IMG/VR virus record: IMGVR_UViG_3300042381_000155
Location: 1-28,983 of that record
Length of the DNA: 28,983 bases
Origin: a virus
Direction: 5' to 3' (one strand)
Below, one piece after another: positions 19,063-28,517 of this stretch (positions are counted from its first letter, which is position 1; every line of letters starts with the position of its first letter). The position numbers and the translations under genes were made by a program. The notes below the pieces were generated by a model. The model was not told the origin of the DNA. It did not search any database and worked only from the letters and a program-made list of their open reading frames with translations.

Positions 19063-20421
19063 TTAAAGTTTGCCAGCATTACGCAAGGCTTGTTCGGCTT
19101 GTGATCGAGTAATAATTCTATTAAATTTTTCTTTTTGATACTCAATAGTACTATTTATCATTTGCTCTTTAGTCATTTTGCCAGTTGCAGTAACAGGTTT
19201 TGGACTTGGCTTAGTTTCAGCAGGTTTAGCAGAAGGCTCTTCTGGCTGTCTTTGCTGCTCTTGAGATTCAGGCGACTTTGGTGCTTCTGGTCTGCCTTGC
19301 GATTGCAAAGAACTCCTTTTTGCTAGAAGTTCTTTCTCAAGTTTTTTCTCTGTTCTTTGGAGTCCTTCAATTGCTCCAATCATCCTAGCTTGACTTAGGA
19401 ATGTTGTTGTACTTGCAATTTGATCTTTTGCACGTTCAGCATCACCCTCTGTTTGAGTGCCTTTTGCCATTAATAGAAGAGTATTAACCCTTTCTGTCAA
19501 AGCACGTTTAATTTCATCTTTCTTTACCTGAGAGCCTTGTTCTTTAAGTCCCAAAGCTGGAAGTACTGTCGCACCTAGTATGTCTAATGTGTTAGAAGTA
19601 GCGTCGTATACAACTTCCTTGTTAATTAAAGATTTTAAGAATGAATCTAATTCAGGGGCAGAATTTTCTAGCTTCGTTAAACTTGCTGCAATTTCGCCAA
19701 TCTCTTTTTGTGAACCAGCAGGTATATTTCCCGCTGTTGCTTGTTGAACTGTTGGCTTAGGAACAGTAGTCGCCCCACCTTCAGTAGTAGCACCCATTTC
19801 TTTATATGCCAATGGGAACGCTTTGGATGGGTCGGTGGCGGCTTGAGTAATCATCTGACCGCTTGCTTGGTCAAGATAACTGCGAGGCTTTGACAACATC
19901 TGTCCTGAAATATTAGCATTAGCCAATTCTGTAAGAGTAGGTTTCTCACCTTTCTGCAACTTAGTTTCAACAATTCTTAATGCCTGAATATAACGTTCAT
20001 CACCAGTAAGTTTTTCTGGTTGTAATGCTTTAAGAGTTTGTGCTTGGTTAAGTGCAATTTTTGACTGCGATTCAGCTAATGATTTAGCTTTTTCAATCAA
20101 CCCTACCGCAAACTCACCATCTCCAAGACTTGCGGCTTGTTTGGCTAGGGAAACAAAAGATTCTGGATCATTTAAGTCAAGCTGTTGCAGTAATTGATTA
20201 CGCTGAGACATTTTCTTCATTTGGGGGTCTTCTATGCCAAGAGCACCCGCAAAACCACGACCTAGTTGACCAACACTTGCCATTAAACTAGCTTGTGCCG
20301 CAGCACCAGGTGTTAGTTGTGCTAACTCATAGCCTTTTTTTAGGTCTTGTTGGTACTGTTGGCTCTGATACATTTCAGGAGTCATGCCAAACAAACCCGC
20401 TACGATATTTCTTTCTGCCAT
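19063..20421 (-). CDS. Internal virion protein, helical
   Basis: A 452-residue protein, MAERNIVAGLFGMTPEMYQS onward, Gln/Ala-rich and mainly helical, with a charged Pro/Glu/Lys-rich linker at about residues 375-415 and a short C-terminal helical domain. It is located between two similarly large Ala-rich genes, with spacing of 11 nt or less. It probably forms part of the internal/ejection complex of the virion. No enzyme motif was seen. Confidence 0.6.
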   Translation of the reverse strand: MAERNIVAGLFGMTPEMYQSQQYQQDLKKGYELAQLTPGAAAQASLMASVGQLGRGFAGALGIEDPQMKKMSQRNQLLQQLDLNDPESFVSLAKQAASLGDGEFAVGLIEKAKSLAESQSKIALNQAQTLKALQPEKLTGDERYIQALRIVETKLQKGEKPTLTELANANISGQMLSKPRSYLDQASGQMITQAATDPSKAFPLAYKEMGATTEGGATTVPKPTVQQATAGNIPAGSQKEIGEIAASLTKLENSAPELDSFLKSLINKEVVYDATSNTLDILGATVLPALGLKEQGSQVKKDEIKRALTERVNTLLLMAKGTQTEGDAERAKDQIASTTTFLSQARMIGAIEGLQRTEKKLEKELLAKRSSLQSQGRPEAPKSPESQEQQRQPEEPSAKPAETKPSPKPVTATGKMTKEQMINSTIEYQKEKFNRIITRSQAEQALRNAGKL

Positions 20422-20430
20422 GATAATTCC

Positions 20431-22359
20431 TTACGAAAATAGACCGCCAAACACATTACCAAGTGATTGACCAAACATAGCATTAGGATTACCTGCTGCT
20501 ATTAAACTTTGAGCACCAAGGCTTCTAGTTGCATCAGCACCAGTAGCCAAAGCAACACTTTGACCCGCACCCCTCAAGCCCAATTCACCCATTCTTGCAC
20601 CCGCAGCAGATGCTTGTTGACCAAGAGTAGAACCCATTTGCAATGGTTGTTGTGCCAATTGCTCCAAACCTTGAACCTGACCAAAAGCAGTCGTAAAAGG
20701 AGTGTAAGAGGCTTGTTGGCCGCCATAGTAGTTGCCCATAGTTTGTGCGCCTTGACCCAAAAGACTTGAACCAAACAAAACATCTCTCTGACCCAATTGT
20801 TGAGCATTAGCCGCTAACTCAGCCTCTTGTCTAGCACGAGCGTTGTACAAAGCCTGTAGTTCAGGAGTAGTAGCACCATAAGTACCACCTTGAGCAACAG
20901 AAAGACCACCACGACCTTGTTGTGTTAATTTGTTTTGCAGATTAGCTAACTCTAGCTCACGACCAGGTTGCAACAAAGCCATTTGTGAAGCAAGATAATC
21001 TTTAGCAACATCTTCTGGAGATTTAGCTAAATATTTATTTCCAAGATTAAACAAACTCTGTGCGCCTGTTTGCAGAGGAGCAAACTGTGCTTGTGCGCCT
21101 TCAGCTTGTACTAAACCAGACTCAGCCAACTTAACCAAACGATCTTGAGCATTCTTAGCTTCAGGACTTAGTGTGTATCCTGCGCTTGTCAGTTGACCTG
21201 TTACTGGATCGACTGCAAACTGTGAAGTGCCAAACCTTGTGGTCATGCCAATGGGTCTAAACTGAGCCGCAGTTTTAGCCGCAGCAGTCTCAGCATCAAT
21301 CCTCTGTTGAGCCGCAAGAGCCGCTTCCTTGGACTGTTGCATCTGAAGCAAACTACCCGCAGTGCCTAGTCCGCCAGAAAGCAGATTAGCAAGATTGTTT
21401 ACACCCAAACCAGTTGCTGCCGTACCTAAAAGTGAAGCACCCGCACCAAGACCCGACAATGTTGTACCAAGGCCAGCACCACCAAGTAAAGTGTTAGCAC
21501 CCAATAAACCGCCAGTTGTTAGTGCTGAAGTTCCAAGTCCTGCACCTGTACCTAAAGCACCCAGACCCGCAGTTCCCAAAGTAACTCCTGCACCTGGTGC
21601 GCCACCAAGACTTGCTAACCCTGATGAACCGCCAAGACCAGTAGTGCCAGCTGCTGTAATTCCTGTACCTGTACCCATTCCTGCAACAGCAGGAGCTACC
21701 GCACTTGTTACAGCAGGAGTTAGTAAACCCGCTGTACTTGCCGCACTAGGAGTACCCGCACCAATAGCTAGATCTTGAGCAGTTAATTGGGCAATTTGAG
21801 CCGCTGTTAAACCAGTAGAGCCAACAGTAGCATTAGCTAAAGCCGCATCAAAGGCTGGAATGCCTGAAGCAACGCCCTCACCTAAGAAAGCACCATTTCC
21901 TATCGCAGGAGCACCAGCCGCACCTGCATTTAATATGGTTGGCAAACCAAACAGTAGACCCGCACCTATTGCAAACTCTTTTAGACCGCTTTTAACTTCT
22001 TGTTGAGTGCCAGTTTGCTCTACTTCACCAGTAGGTGTGTATTGGGTATACGATCCACCTGCCTTGTTATCAGTGGCTTTGTAGGTAATAACATTCTCAA
22101 TACCACCAACTTGCTGATCTTCGCCTGATCCAGTTACTTGGTAAACAGGTTGAACAACGGTATCTCCAAGGGTAATAGTCTGTCCATTAGGAATAACAGC
22201 CGCAGCACGAGCCGCAACCTCACCCTCTGGTAAACCAACAGCCGTAGCCATCTGAGCAGGAGACACTCCATATTGCTCCATAGCCGCAACGATCTGAGCG
22301 TCACTCATGCCTGGATTAGCAAGCAAGAAATCTATAATTTGTTGACTGGTTACGGCCAT
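20431..22359 (-). CDS. Ala/Gly-rich internal virion protein
   Basis: A 642-residue protein. The N-terminal 60 residues form a helical UBA-like segment (QQIIDFLLANPGMSDAQIVA), followed by a beta region. A very Gly/Ala/Leu/Thr-rich low-complexity section covers roughly residues 135-340 (GLGTSALTTGGLLGANTLLG), and a helical C-terminus is rich in Gln and Gly. Long flexible Gly/Ala sections with a structured tail are typical of proteins packaged in the capsid and ejected with DNA. The assignment is by composition and order only. Confidence 0.6.
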   Translation of the reverse strand: MAVTSQQIIDFLLANPGMSDAQIVAAMEQYGVSPAQMATAVGLPEGEVAARAAAVIPNGQTITLGDTVVQPVYQVTGSGEDQQVGGIENVITYKATDNKAGGSYTQYTPTGEVEQTGTQQEVKSGLKEFAIGAGLLFGLPTILNAGAAGAPAIGNGAFLGEGVASGIPAFDAALANATVGSTGLTAAQIAQLTAQDLAIGAGTPSAASTAGLLTPAVTSAVAPAVAGMGTGTGITAAGTTGLGGSSGLASLGGAPGAGVTLGTAGLGALGTGAGLGTSALTTGGLLGANTLLGGAGLGTTLSGLGAGASLLGTAATGLGVNNLANLLSGGLGTAGSLLQMQQSKEAALAAQQRIDAETAAAKTAAQFRPIGMTTRFGTSQFAVDPVTGQLTSAGYTLSPEAKNAQDRLVKLAESGLVQAEGAQAQFAPLQTGAQSLFNLGNKYLAKSPEDVAKDYLASQMALLQPGRELELANLQNKLTQQGRGGLSVAQGGTYGATTPELQALYNARARQEAELAANAQQLGQRDVLFGSSLLGQGAQTMGNYYGGQQASYTPFTTAFGQVQGLEQLAQQPLQMGSTLGQQASAAGARMGELGLRGAGQSVALATGADATRSLGAQSLIAAGNPNAMFGQSLGNVFGGLFS

Positions 22360-22364
22360 GATGT

Positions 22365-22505
22365 TTACTCCGCTTCTTTAGGAACTTGCGCTTCAGCCTG
22401 TTCTTTTATTTTAAGAATCAGAGGCCATACGCCTGATTTGGCGGGCATCTCACCCAGCACGTTCAAGATAAATTGCACTTCGTTTGCGTCTAAATTCAGA
22501 TTCAT
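22365..22505 (-). CDS. 46-aa small protein
   Basis: ATG at 22505-22503 opens a 46-residue frame, MNLNLDANEVQFILNVLGEM onward, ending VPKEAE and TAA at 22365. It shows a clear amphipathic helix pair and is chained to the upstream gene by ATGA. Similar small proteins (N-LD-NEV-FIL-VLGELP) occur near structural genes of other phages to my recollection; function unknown. Confidence 0.65.
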   Translation of the reverse strand: MNLNLDANEVQFILNVLGEMPAKSGVWPLILKIKEQAEAQVPKEAE

Positions 22506-22798
22506 GTTGCACTCCAAGGCACGCCAGTAGCAGTAACAGGATTCTTCTGCAAAGCAATATTAGCCGTCAGAGCATCTTCTGTGGCTTGTTTATCAACACC
22601 ATTAGCCCACACCCAACCAAGCACAGTTTCTTGTGTCAGTTGGTCATAGGGAATCGTTGGTGTGCCATCAGCCCAAGAACAAGTAGAGTAGATAGAGGCT
22701 GTGTAGTCTCCATCTACTGCTGTGGCTTGCCAGTGGGCAGTGATTACAAAGCCGTTTGAGGTTTCACGCTCAAGTGTTGAGATAGTCCAGTTTGTCAT
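22502..22798 (-). CDS. Small beta-rich protein (tail-associated, unknown)
   Basis: ATG 22798 with GAGG about 9 nt upstream is preferred over the TTG at 22804. The 98-residue protein has TNWTISTLERETSNGFVITA, a beta-rich core, and LTQETVLGWVWANGVDKQAT. It ends with KNPVTATGVPW, a tail common in small phage proteins of the tail-fibre neighbourhood. Likely structural or chaperone-like, without firm function. Confidence 0.68.
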   Translation of the reverse strand: MTNWTISTLERETSNGFVITAHWQATAVDGDYTASIYSTCSWADGTPTIPYDQLTQETVLGWVWANGVDKQATEDALTANIALQKNPVTATGVPWSAT

Positions 22799-22800
22799 GT

Positions 22801-23049
22801 TCAAGCCTCAGTAGGGTTGTAAGGTTGTGGAGATGTCTGAGTCCAAGCGTATGTGGCAATGCTCAAGTAATAAGCCTCATCCAATACTGTTGATGCTTGT
22901 GGGTCATTGGGTACTAGAGTTGTACGCCAGTAAGTTGACGAGATGACAACGCCATCCTTGAGAACATCGGTAGTCTTGCGAACACCAATGCAACCATTAG
23001 GTTGAATGTCAAACTGAGAGATGTAAACGACTTCTGTGAATGTGGACAT
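22801..23049 (-). CDS. Hypothetical small structural protein
   Basis: An 82-residue beta-rich protein, MSTFTEVVYISQFDIQPNGC onward, lying between the tail fibre (upstream) and the small protein ending at 22502. The pattern QPNGCIGVRKTTDVLKDGVV suggests a short all-beta fold with possible virion role. No family is recognised. Confidence 0.62.
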   Translation of the reverse strand: MSTFTEVVYISQFDIQPNGCIGVRKTTDVLKDGVVISSTYWRTTLVPNDPQASTVLDEAYYLSIATYAWTQTSPQPYNPTEA

Positions 23050-23069
23050 GATTTTTCCTATGTTAAATA

Positions 23070-25793
23070 TTAGACTGTGTATGAAATACTAATCATTATT
23101 TCAGATGTGCCAGAAACAACATTTGATACTAAAACATATAAATCAGTTGTTGCGCTGTTTGTTGTATAAAGTTGAAATTGCAAATAAGTTGCGCCACTAC
23201 TTATAGCAACAGAGGAACTTACAGTAGATGCGTTTCTTCCAACACGATAAGTGTAAAAATTACCTTGAGAAAAATCAGCACTTGTAAATGGCAATCCTCT
23301 GATAAAGAGAGTATTTCCCGCAGTCATTCCTGTAGTTACTATTGCACTTAAATAAGCATTAACAGTAACTTGCCTACCTATTTTTGTATAGATGGATTTA
23401 ACGTTTGTATACGTCCCCGTATTACCACCGCTTGATGCGTCAGCAACTACAGGTGTCCAAGTCCCCTCCTCATAGTCATCTAGCGTATTAGCGTCTGATG
23501 ATGCTGATTGAGTTGCGGGGAATGTGATGCCAGCACCGCTTGTTGTGGGTGTAGCGTTTCCAACTGAAATTGAATTGACTGATTGAATGCCTCCAGCCGC
23601 AGGGAGTCTCATGCGTTCTGTAGGGCCAGAACCAGTTAAAAATGTTATATAAGAATTTGCTTGGTTTCCAGTTTGCAAAGAGCCGTAAGGATTACCAACA
23701 CCATCAATTCCTAATAAAACATCAAAGTAATTATTTGCCGTTACACCTACATTATTTAAGCGCAATCCGTTAATTTGATTTGCCGACAAAGTTGTTCCAG
23801 CAACATCAATTTTTCTAGCAGGTGACGTAGTGTTTATTCCTAGATTGCCTGATGCGTCTAGCAACAATGATGAAGCTGGTGCAGTTCCACTAAACTGAAC
23901 TGTATCCGTACTTCCCGCAGTTCCCGCACCTTTTACTCTAAATGTCCCAGCAGAATCAATTCTGACTCGCTCTGTTGCGCCCATGTAAAACCTAAGCGAT
24001 GCGGCAGAAGCGGAAGCATTGTTGGTAAACGCAGATTGAATCCATGTGTAATCACCAGTGCTTGCGCCAATTGCAAGACCTTGACCACCATCACTAGCAG
24101 ACGCAAGAATAGGTGCAACTAAATTACCAGAACTTGCTGGTGCGCCATCTCGAGTTCCTTGAACTTTTGCAACAGGCGAACTTGTACCAATACCCAACCC
24201 TGTTGAGGTAAGGGTCATTAACAGGCTTGAAGCCCCTGTGCCATTAAGCCAATTGAAAGTGCCTGTGTTGCTTGTTCCTCTATGAGCAAAATCTAAAGTA
24301 GGTGCGCCAGTTGCTTGCGTTGAGATTGCAGATGCTGCCGCACTTGTAGTTGGGCCAAGTCTAACTTCACCGCCACCATAACCAGAAATAGAACCAGTAA
24401 CTTGAGCACCACCAGTTAAGGTAGATACACCAGTTACTCCAAGAGTTGTAGATGCTGTTAAAGAAGTAAAAGCACCAGTAGTAGCTGTAGTAGCACCCAC
24501 AGTCATTCCATTAATTGTTCCACCTGTAAGTGTTGCACCGCTAGAAGCAAGTGTGTTCAGAGTGGCTGTAGAGGATGCACCAAGGGTTGTAAAGTTAGCC
24601 GCAGCAGGGGTCACATTACCAATGATGCCTTGGAATGATGTGCCTGTAGCTACACCCAAAACTGGAGTTACCAAAGTAGGTGATGTAGCTAGTACGTTGC
24701 TACCAGTTCCAGTATTGGTCACTGAGACTATGTTCTTACTAGCATCCAATGCTAGAGCAGTTGAGGCAGTTAAACCAGATAGTGTAGCTGTGCTAGATGC
24801 TGACAGAGTAGTGAATGCGCCTGTAGAAGCTGTAGTAGCCCCGACAGTCATTCCATTAACTGTGCCGCCCGTTAGAGTTGCTCCACTTGATGCAAGTGTA
24901 TTTAGCGTAGCCGTGGAAGAAGCACCTAAAGTAGTAAACGAACCAGCCGCAGGTGTTACATTGCCAATAATTCCCTGTAAAGATGTAGCAGTTGCCACAC
25001 CCAAAGTAGGTGTTACTAGCGTTGGCGAGTTTGACAACACTACATTGGTTGTTCCTGTGCTTGTCGTTACGCCCGTACCACCATTTGCTACACCTAAAGT
25101 TCCAGTGATGTCAGCAGTAGACAGGCTTACCGCATCCCAAGAAGCATTAGTTCCATCAGTCTGAAGGTATTTGCTTGCATTACCTGTTTGGCTAGGCAAA
25201 AGATTATTCAGACCACCAGCCGCTGTAGAAGCACCAGTTCCTCCGTCTGCTACCGCTAAGTCTGTAATACCCGTAATTGAGCCACCCGTGATTGACACGC
25301 TAGAAGATGTGATCGGGCCAGAAACACCCGCTGTTGCCGTTACAGCACCCGTCAAGGTGGATGTGCCTGTCACCGCTAGAGTCGTGCTTGCAGTGATTGC
25401 TTTAGCCGCTAAGGTAGTGTTATTGACTGTGGCAGTTCCTGTAGCCGCACCAAGGTTCACAGCAGTAGCCGCACCACCAAGATTCAAGGTAGTTGAGACA
25501 GTGTTAAATGCCGCTTGAGTAACCGCACCAACCAACGCACCCGCTAGAGTTGTTGTGCCAGATGCCGCTAGGGTTGTGAACGAACCTGTTGCGGGAGTAG
25601 TTGCGCCAACAGTTGCACCATCAATCGTACCGCCAGTAATTGCGGCAGCAGAGTTATCTGTCTTAGTCGCAACAGCAGTAGCAATGTTATTGAACTCGGT
25701 ATCAATCTCTGTACCTCGGACGACCTTGAGTGGATCACCAGGCGTGAGGTTGTCTTTAGTGGCGAAATTAGTGGATTTTGTGTAATTCGACAA
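23070..25793 (-). CDS. Tail fibre protein with NGGTG-type repeats
   Basis: A 907-residue protein. The N-terminal MSNYTKSTNFATKDNLTPGD, then GTEIDTEFNNIATAVATKTD, is typical of phage tail-fibre virion-attachment ends. The shaft has many short Ser/Thr/Gly/Ala repeats (GGTINGMTVGATT, VANGGTG), including a duplicated block of about 84 residues. The C-terminus begins near LDDYEEGTWTPVV and forms a beta-rich receptor-binding domain of about 130 residues. It should decide host range. No endosialidase or depolymerase motif was seen. Confidence 0.85.
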   Translation of the reverse strand: MSNYTKSTNFATKDNLTPGDPLKVVRGTEIDTEFNNIATAVATKTDNSAAAITGGTIDGATVGATTPATGSFTTLAASGTTTLAGALVGAVTQAAFNTVSTTLNLGGAATAVNLGAATGTATVNNTTLAAKAITASTTLAVTGTSTLTGAVTATAGVSGPITSSSVSITGGSITGITDLAVADGGTGASTAAGGLNNLLPSQTGNASKYLQTDGTNASWDAVSLSTADITGTLGVANGGTGVTTSTGTTNVVLSNSPTLVTPTLGVATATSLQGIIGNVTPAAGSFTTLGASSTATLNTLASSGATLTGGTVNGMTVGATTASTGAFTTLSASSTATLSGLTASTALALDASKNIVSVTNTGTGSNVLATSPTLVTPVLGVATGTSFQGIIGNVTPAAANFTTLGASSTATLNTLASSGATLTGGTINGMTVGATTATTGAFTSLTASTTLGVTGVSTLTGGAQVTGSISGYGGGEVRLGPTTSAAASAISTQATGAPTLDFAHRGTSNTGTFNWLNGTGASSLLMTLTSTGLGIGTSSPVAKVQGTRDGAPASSGNLVAPILASASDGGQGLAIGASTGDYTWIQSAFTNNASASAASLRFYMGATERVRIDSAGTFRVKGAGTAGSTDTVQFSGTAPASSLLLDASGNLGINTTSPARKIDVAGTTLSANQINGLRLNNVGVTANNYFDVLLGIDGVGNPYGSLQTGNQANSYITFLTGSGPTERMRLPAAGGIQSVNSISVGNATPTTSGAGITFPATQSASSDANTLDDYEEGTWTPVVADASSGGNTGTYTNVKSIYTKIGRQVTVNAYLSAIVTTGMTAGNTLFIRGLPFTSADFSQGNFYTYRVGRNASTVSSSVAISSGATYLQFQLYTTNSATTDLYVLVSNVVSGTSEIMISISYTV
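24432..25025. repeat. Duplicated shaft block in the tail fibre gene
   Basis: Two copies of an approximately 84-residue block, residues about 257-340 (24774-25025) and 371-454 (24432-24683), differ by a few substitutions. Both contain GIIGNVTPAA, LGASSTATLNTLASSGATLT and GMTVGATT. The copies are about 342 bp apart and differ mostly at third codon positions. This suggests an ancient duplication with selection, or recombination between shaft repeats. Confidence 0.8.
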
Positions 25794-25795
25794 GA

Positions 25796-26332
25796 TTATT
25801 CTCCTTGTGTCAGATAAGCTAGTAACATTTCTAATTCTTGCAGAGTTGCATAACCTTTTATGCGATTAGCTTTCCAAGAGATAATTTGAATGTTATCTGG
25901 TGTGTAACCTTTTGTTGAATCTATGCGGTCAATACTAGGACTATTTTCTCTAAATCCTGCGTTATTGAATTCTAGTTTCATACCAAATATTGGGCAACAC
26001 CCATCTTCAGGAAATATATTTTTAATATCTTCTACTGAAATGTTGTGTTCTCTATCTTTATTTTTTGCTCGTTGCTTTGAGGCATTGATAAGCATTTGCA
26101 ATCGATAAGTGTAATCTTTACGCCTATTTTTTTGATAACTTCTTTGATAGTCTAGCCTTAACTCAGGATTTTCTAGTCTACGCTTTGCTTGATAAGCAAC
26201 ATCACATGGGCGACATTTATATTGCAGTCCATCAGGAGATGCTTTGTTTTTTGTAAATGATGTAAATGGTTTCGGTTCTTTACAACTATTGCAAATCTTT
26301 GTTGATTGAACAAAATTAAGAACAGTACTCAT
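25796..26332 (-). CDS. HNH homing-type endonuclease
   Basis: A 178-residue protein with a Cys pair CNSC at residues 14-17 and CRPC at 40-43 (zinc), basic tail segments (KRRLENPELRLDYQ), and a C-terminal HNH core: FGMKLEFN, SPSIDRIDSTKGYTPDNIQI, SWKANRIKGYA. It lies between the hub gene (4-nt ATGA overlap) and the tail fibre (2-nt gap). Its AT-rich composition and lysine/isoleucine-rich codon use contrast with flanking structural genes, the usual mark of a transferred mobile endonuclease. Such enzymes cut intronless alleles and promote their own spread; the target site here is unknown. Confidence 0.8.
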   Translation of the reverse strand: MSTVLNFVQSTKICNSCKEPKPFTSFTKNKASPDGLQYKCRPCDVAYQAKRRLENPELRLDYQRSYQKNRRKDYTYRLQMLINASKQRAKNKDREHNISVEDIKNIFPEDGCCPIFGMKLEFNNAGFRENSPSIDRIDSTKGYTPDNIQIISWKANRIKGYATLQELEMLLAYLTQGE

Positions 26333-27873
26333 GATATTTTCCCGTTCTTAGATTGAATTTCAATCTTCTGAATTGACAGTTGAGTGCCGTTGATAGTGGT
26401 TTCGTAACCTGTTTGAACAATTTTACCCGCACCAGACGCATTTACATCTAGTGTCTTAATTAAGAGTCCACCTGAGTATTCTGCTACTCCGTACTCAGCA
26501 AGGCCGTACTCATAGTTTGCTTGTTCAGGAATAAAAGCATTGCCTGACAGATAGTTGGCAGCAAAGTCAAAGCCCCACTTGATCGTCACAAACTGGTCAG
26601 AGCCGCCAATAACGATGGCCTTGATTCGTTTGAGAATAGAAATCTGATTCTCATTACCAAGGTCTGCATGGTTGGTGAAGTAGCTCAATCGGTAAGTAGA
26701 AGTGTTATCTAAAAAACTTCCATACTTGCCAATAAAGCCTTGTTTGCCAATATACAAATCACCATTGCGTAGTGAGTACAAAGCTGTAGGCGTAATAGAG
26801 TCCCACTTGGTTACTCTAAAAGCACCATCTTGCAATTGCATCTTTGTATCGAAACAAAAGACTTGACCTGTAACTGGAAGAGTCAACAAGTAAAAAGCAT
26901 TCTTCTCTGAGTAAACAGACTTTAGATTAGCCAGAGTCTCTACTGCTAAAGAACTTATCAAATCGGAACGAACATTCTTAGATAAGTCTCTAAGTGGTGC
27001 AGACTTCTCTTGGATTGTCCTCATCAGAGAACGAACACCAGAATCCGACAAAAAGATCACATCAGTACCGATTGACTGAATAGTGTCCCTAGCAATACAT
27101 CCAATAGAGCCTACTGTGTCGCTTAGAACCAAGGATGCGGGAGTAGAAGCACCTGAGTAAACAAGAATCTGACGTTTACCAAAGATAAAAAAGAAATCAT
27201 TGTGAGCCGCTAGACCCATGATCTCATCAGCACCATTAGGCCATACTCTAGAAACATCTAAAGTGCCTGATGTACCACCACCCCATACATGACCCGCAAT
27301 CAGGTCTGAGAAGGTAATCGTAACCTTATCTGTAGATGTATTAGCCACCCACAAACGACCAAATGCTGAGATAGCAATGTTTGCTTGAGGAACAGTAGCC
27401 ACATAACCTGATTTCTCAGACACTCTGCGATAAGTAGTTGTACTTACTGCGGGGTCAAAGATGAGTGGATCGTGACCCGTTTGGAAGAAATAAGCGATGC
27501 CATTCAAAGATGCACATTGCCAATTACTTGCCGTAATGGTAGGGGCTGTTCCCCCACCACCATAGGTCAACTCAGTCACTGCGTTAGAAGTACCAAGTTT
27601 GAATAACTTGTTGTTTCCCGCAAACAGAACAGTCAAAGTGCCATCAGTTTGGACTAACTCATGGATAACACCCACATTGTTAGAGCCTAGGTTGCCTGAT
27701 GAAGCATTAACAAGTGTGTATCCCTTGCGTGCGCCAATACGACCAAATTGGTCAATTACGCAGTTAGAAGCAGTTAAAGCAAAGCCAGAAGATAAATCTA
27801 GGGGCGAGTCTTGCGTGTTCAGGCCATAGAAGCCTGGTGCGCTAATGCTTTGACTTTGTAGAGGAGCTGCCAT
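26329..27873 (-). CDS. Tail hub/nozzle-like structural protein (beta-rich)
   Basis: A 514-residue, almost wholly beta protein with several repeated FGRLWVANTS / FFFIFGKRQI / NGDLYIGKQG strand patterns, a layout like the beta-propeller hub proteins of P22-like tails. N-terminal SISAPGFYGLNTQDSPLDLS and ARKGYTL are familiar from podoviral structural proteins. It directly follows the tail adaptor gene, sharing one base. It probably forms the short tail tube or nozzle. Confidence 0.72.
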   Translation of the reverse strand: MAAPLQSQSISAPGFYGLNTQDSPLDLSSGFALTASNCVIDQFGRIGARKGYTLVNASSGNLGSNNVGVIHELVQTDGTLTVLFAGNNKLFKLGTSNAVTELTYGGGGTAPTITASNWQCASLNGIAYFFQTGHDPLIFDPAVSTTTYRRVSEKSGYVATVPQANIAISAFGRLWVANTSTDKVTITFSDLIAGHVWGGGTSGTLDVSRVWPNGADEIMGLAAHNDFFFIFGKRQILVYSGASTPASLVLSDTVGSIGCIARDTIQSIGTDVIFLSDSGVRSLMRTIQEKSAPLRDLSKNVRSDLISSLAVETLANLKSVYSEKNAFYLLTLPVTGQVFCFDTKMQLQDGAFRVTKWDSITPTALYSLRNGDLYIGKQGFIGKYGSFLDNTSTYRLSYFTNHADLGNENQISILKRIKAIVIGGSDQFVTIKWGFDFAANYLSGNAFIPEQANYEYGLAEYGVAEYSGGLLIKTLDVNASGAGKIVQTGYETTINGTQLSIQKIEIQSKNGKIS

Positions 27874-28517
27874 TAGACCGCCACAAAGTTATCTTCAGGG
27901 TAACGAGTGCTTTCCAATGCAATAGCGTCAGATAGCATTCCACGGAACAGAGCGTACGCTTCATTAGAAGCAGTGCCTCCATCCTCACCACGCTCAATTA
28001 AACCACGAGCATAGGCACTTTGAGTCACCAAATAGTCCAATACCTTGACTGAAGTGCCATCAGCAGACAAATTAGCCTGTGGGATGGTCAAATCAAACTT
28101 CAGTGTATAGACACCATCAGGAACAGGAAACAAGTCAACCTTTGTGTCGCCACTACCATCTACACCACTAAAGCAGAACTCTGAAGGAATAGACTGTGAA
28201 GGTGTACCAAAGTTGAGTTTGCGGTTCATATCCGCAACAGTGGTGTTATCTAAGGTAATAACACTTGTAGTGTTAATAGCATCATTGATACGAAACTTCT
28301 GACCCGCACCTGTCAAAGCGTATGAGCTTGTGCCACTGGTAGTGGTAACTGTAATTGTTTGTCCCAAGACATTCCAGTTATAGGAATCTTCAATCTGACG
28401 TTTAGCATCGTTGACAAACTTGCCAACCAATGCGGAATAAGTTGTTTCTGAGACTGTAGAAACATTAGTCTCACGCAATCGGGTGAGAACATCATTCACA
28501 AGTTGTAAGTAGGTCAT
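27873..28517 (-). CDS. Tail adaptor / head-completion protein
   Basis: A 214-residue protein beginning MTYLQLVNDVLTRLRETNVS, then KFVNDAKRQIEDSYNW, a helical start typical of short-tail adaptor proteins (T7 gp11-like or P22 gp4-like). The rest alternates beta strands (VDLFPVPDGVYTLKFDL) with a final helical section. The position between a small virion protein and the hub gene fits the ring that joins portal and tail. Confidence 0.78.
   Translation of the reverse strand: MTYLQLVNDVLTRLRETNVSTVSETTYSALVGKFVNDAKRQIEDSYNWNVLGQTITVTTTSGTSSYALTGAGQKFRINDAINTTSVITLDNTTVADMNRKLNFGTPSQSIPSEFCFSGVDGSGDTKVDLFPVPDGVYTLKFDLTIPQANLSADGTSVKVLDYLVTQSAYARGLIERGEDGGTASNEAYALFRGMLSDAIALESTRYPEDNFVAV

Noticed and set aside
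21362-21778. 138-codon plus-strand open frame opposite the Ala/Gly-rich virion gene
   Set aside because: Pro/Ala/Val-rich complement of Gly/Ala codons, no ribosome-binding site, and fully inside a well-supported gene.
24553-25164. 203-codon plus-strand open frame opposite the tail fibre gene
   Set aside because: Antisense shadow of a low-complexity Ser/Thr/Gly/Ala-rich gene. The translation is a Val/Ala/Pro mirror image without start signals, and the adjacent frame 25171-25518 is the same effect.
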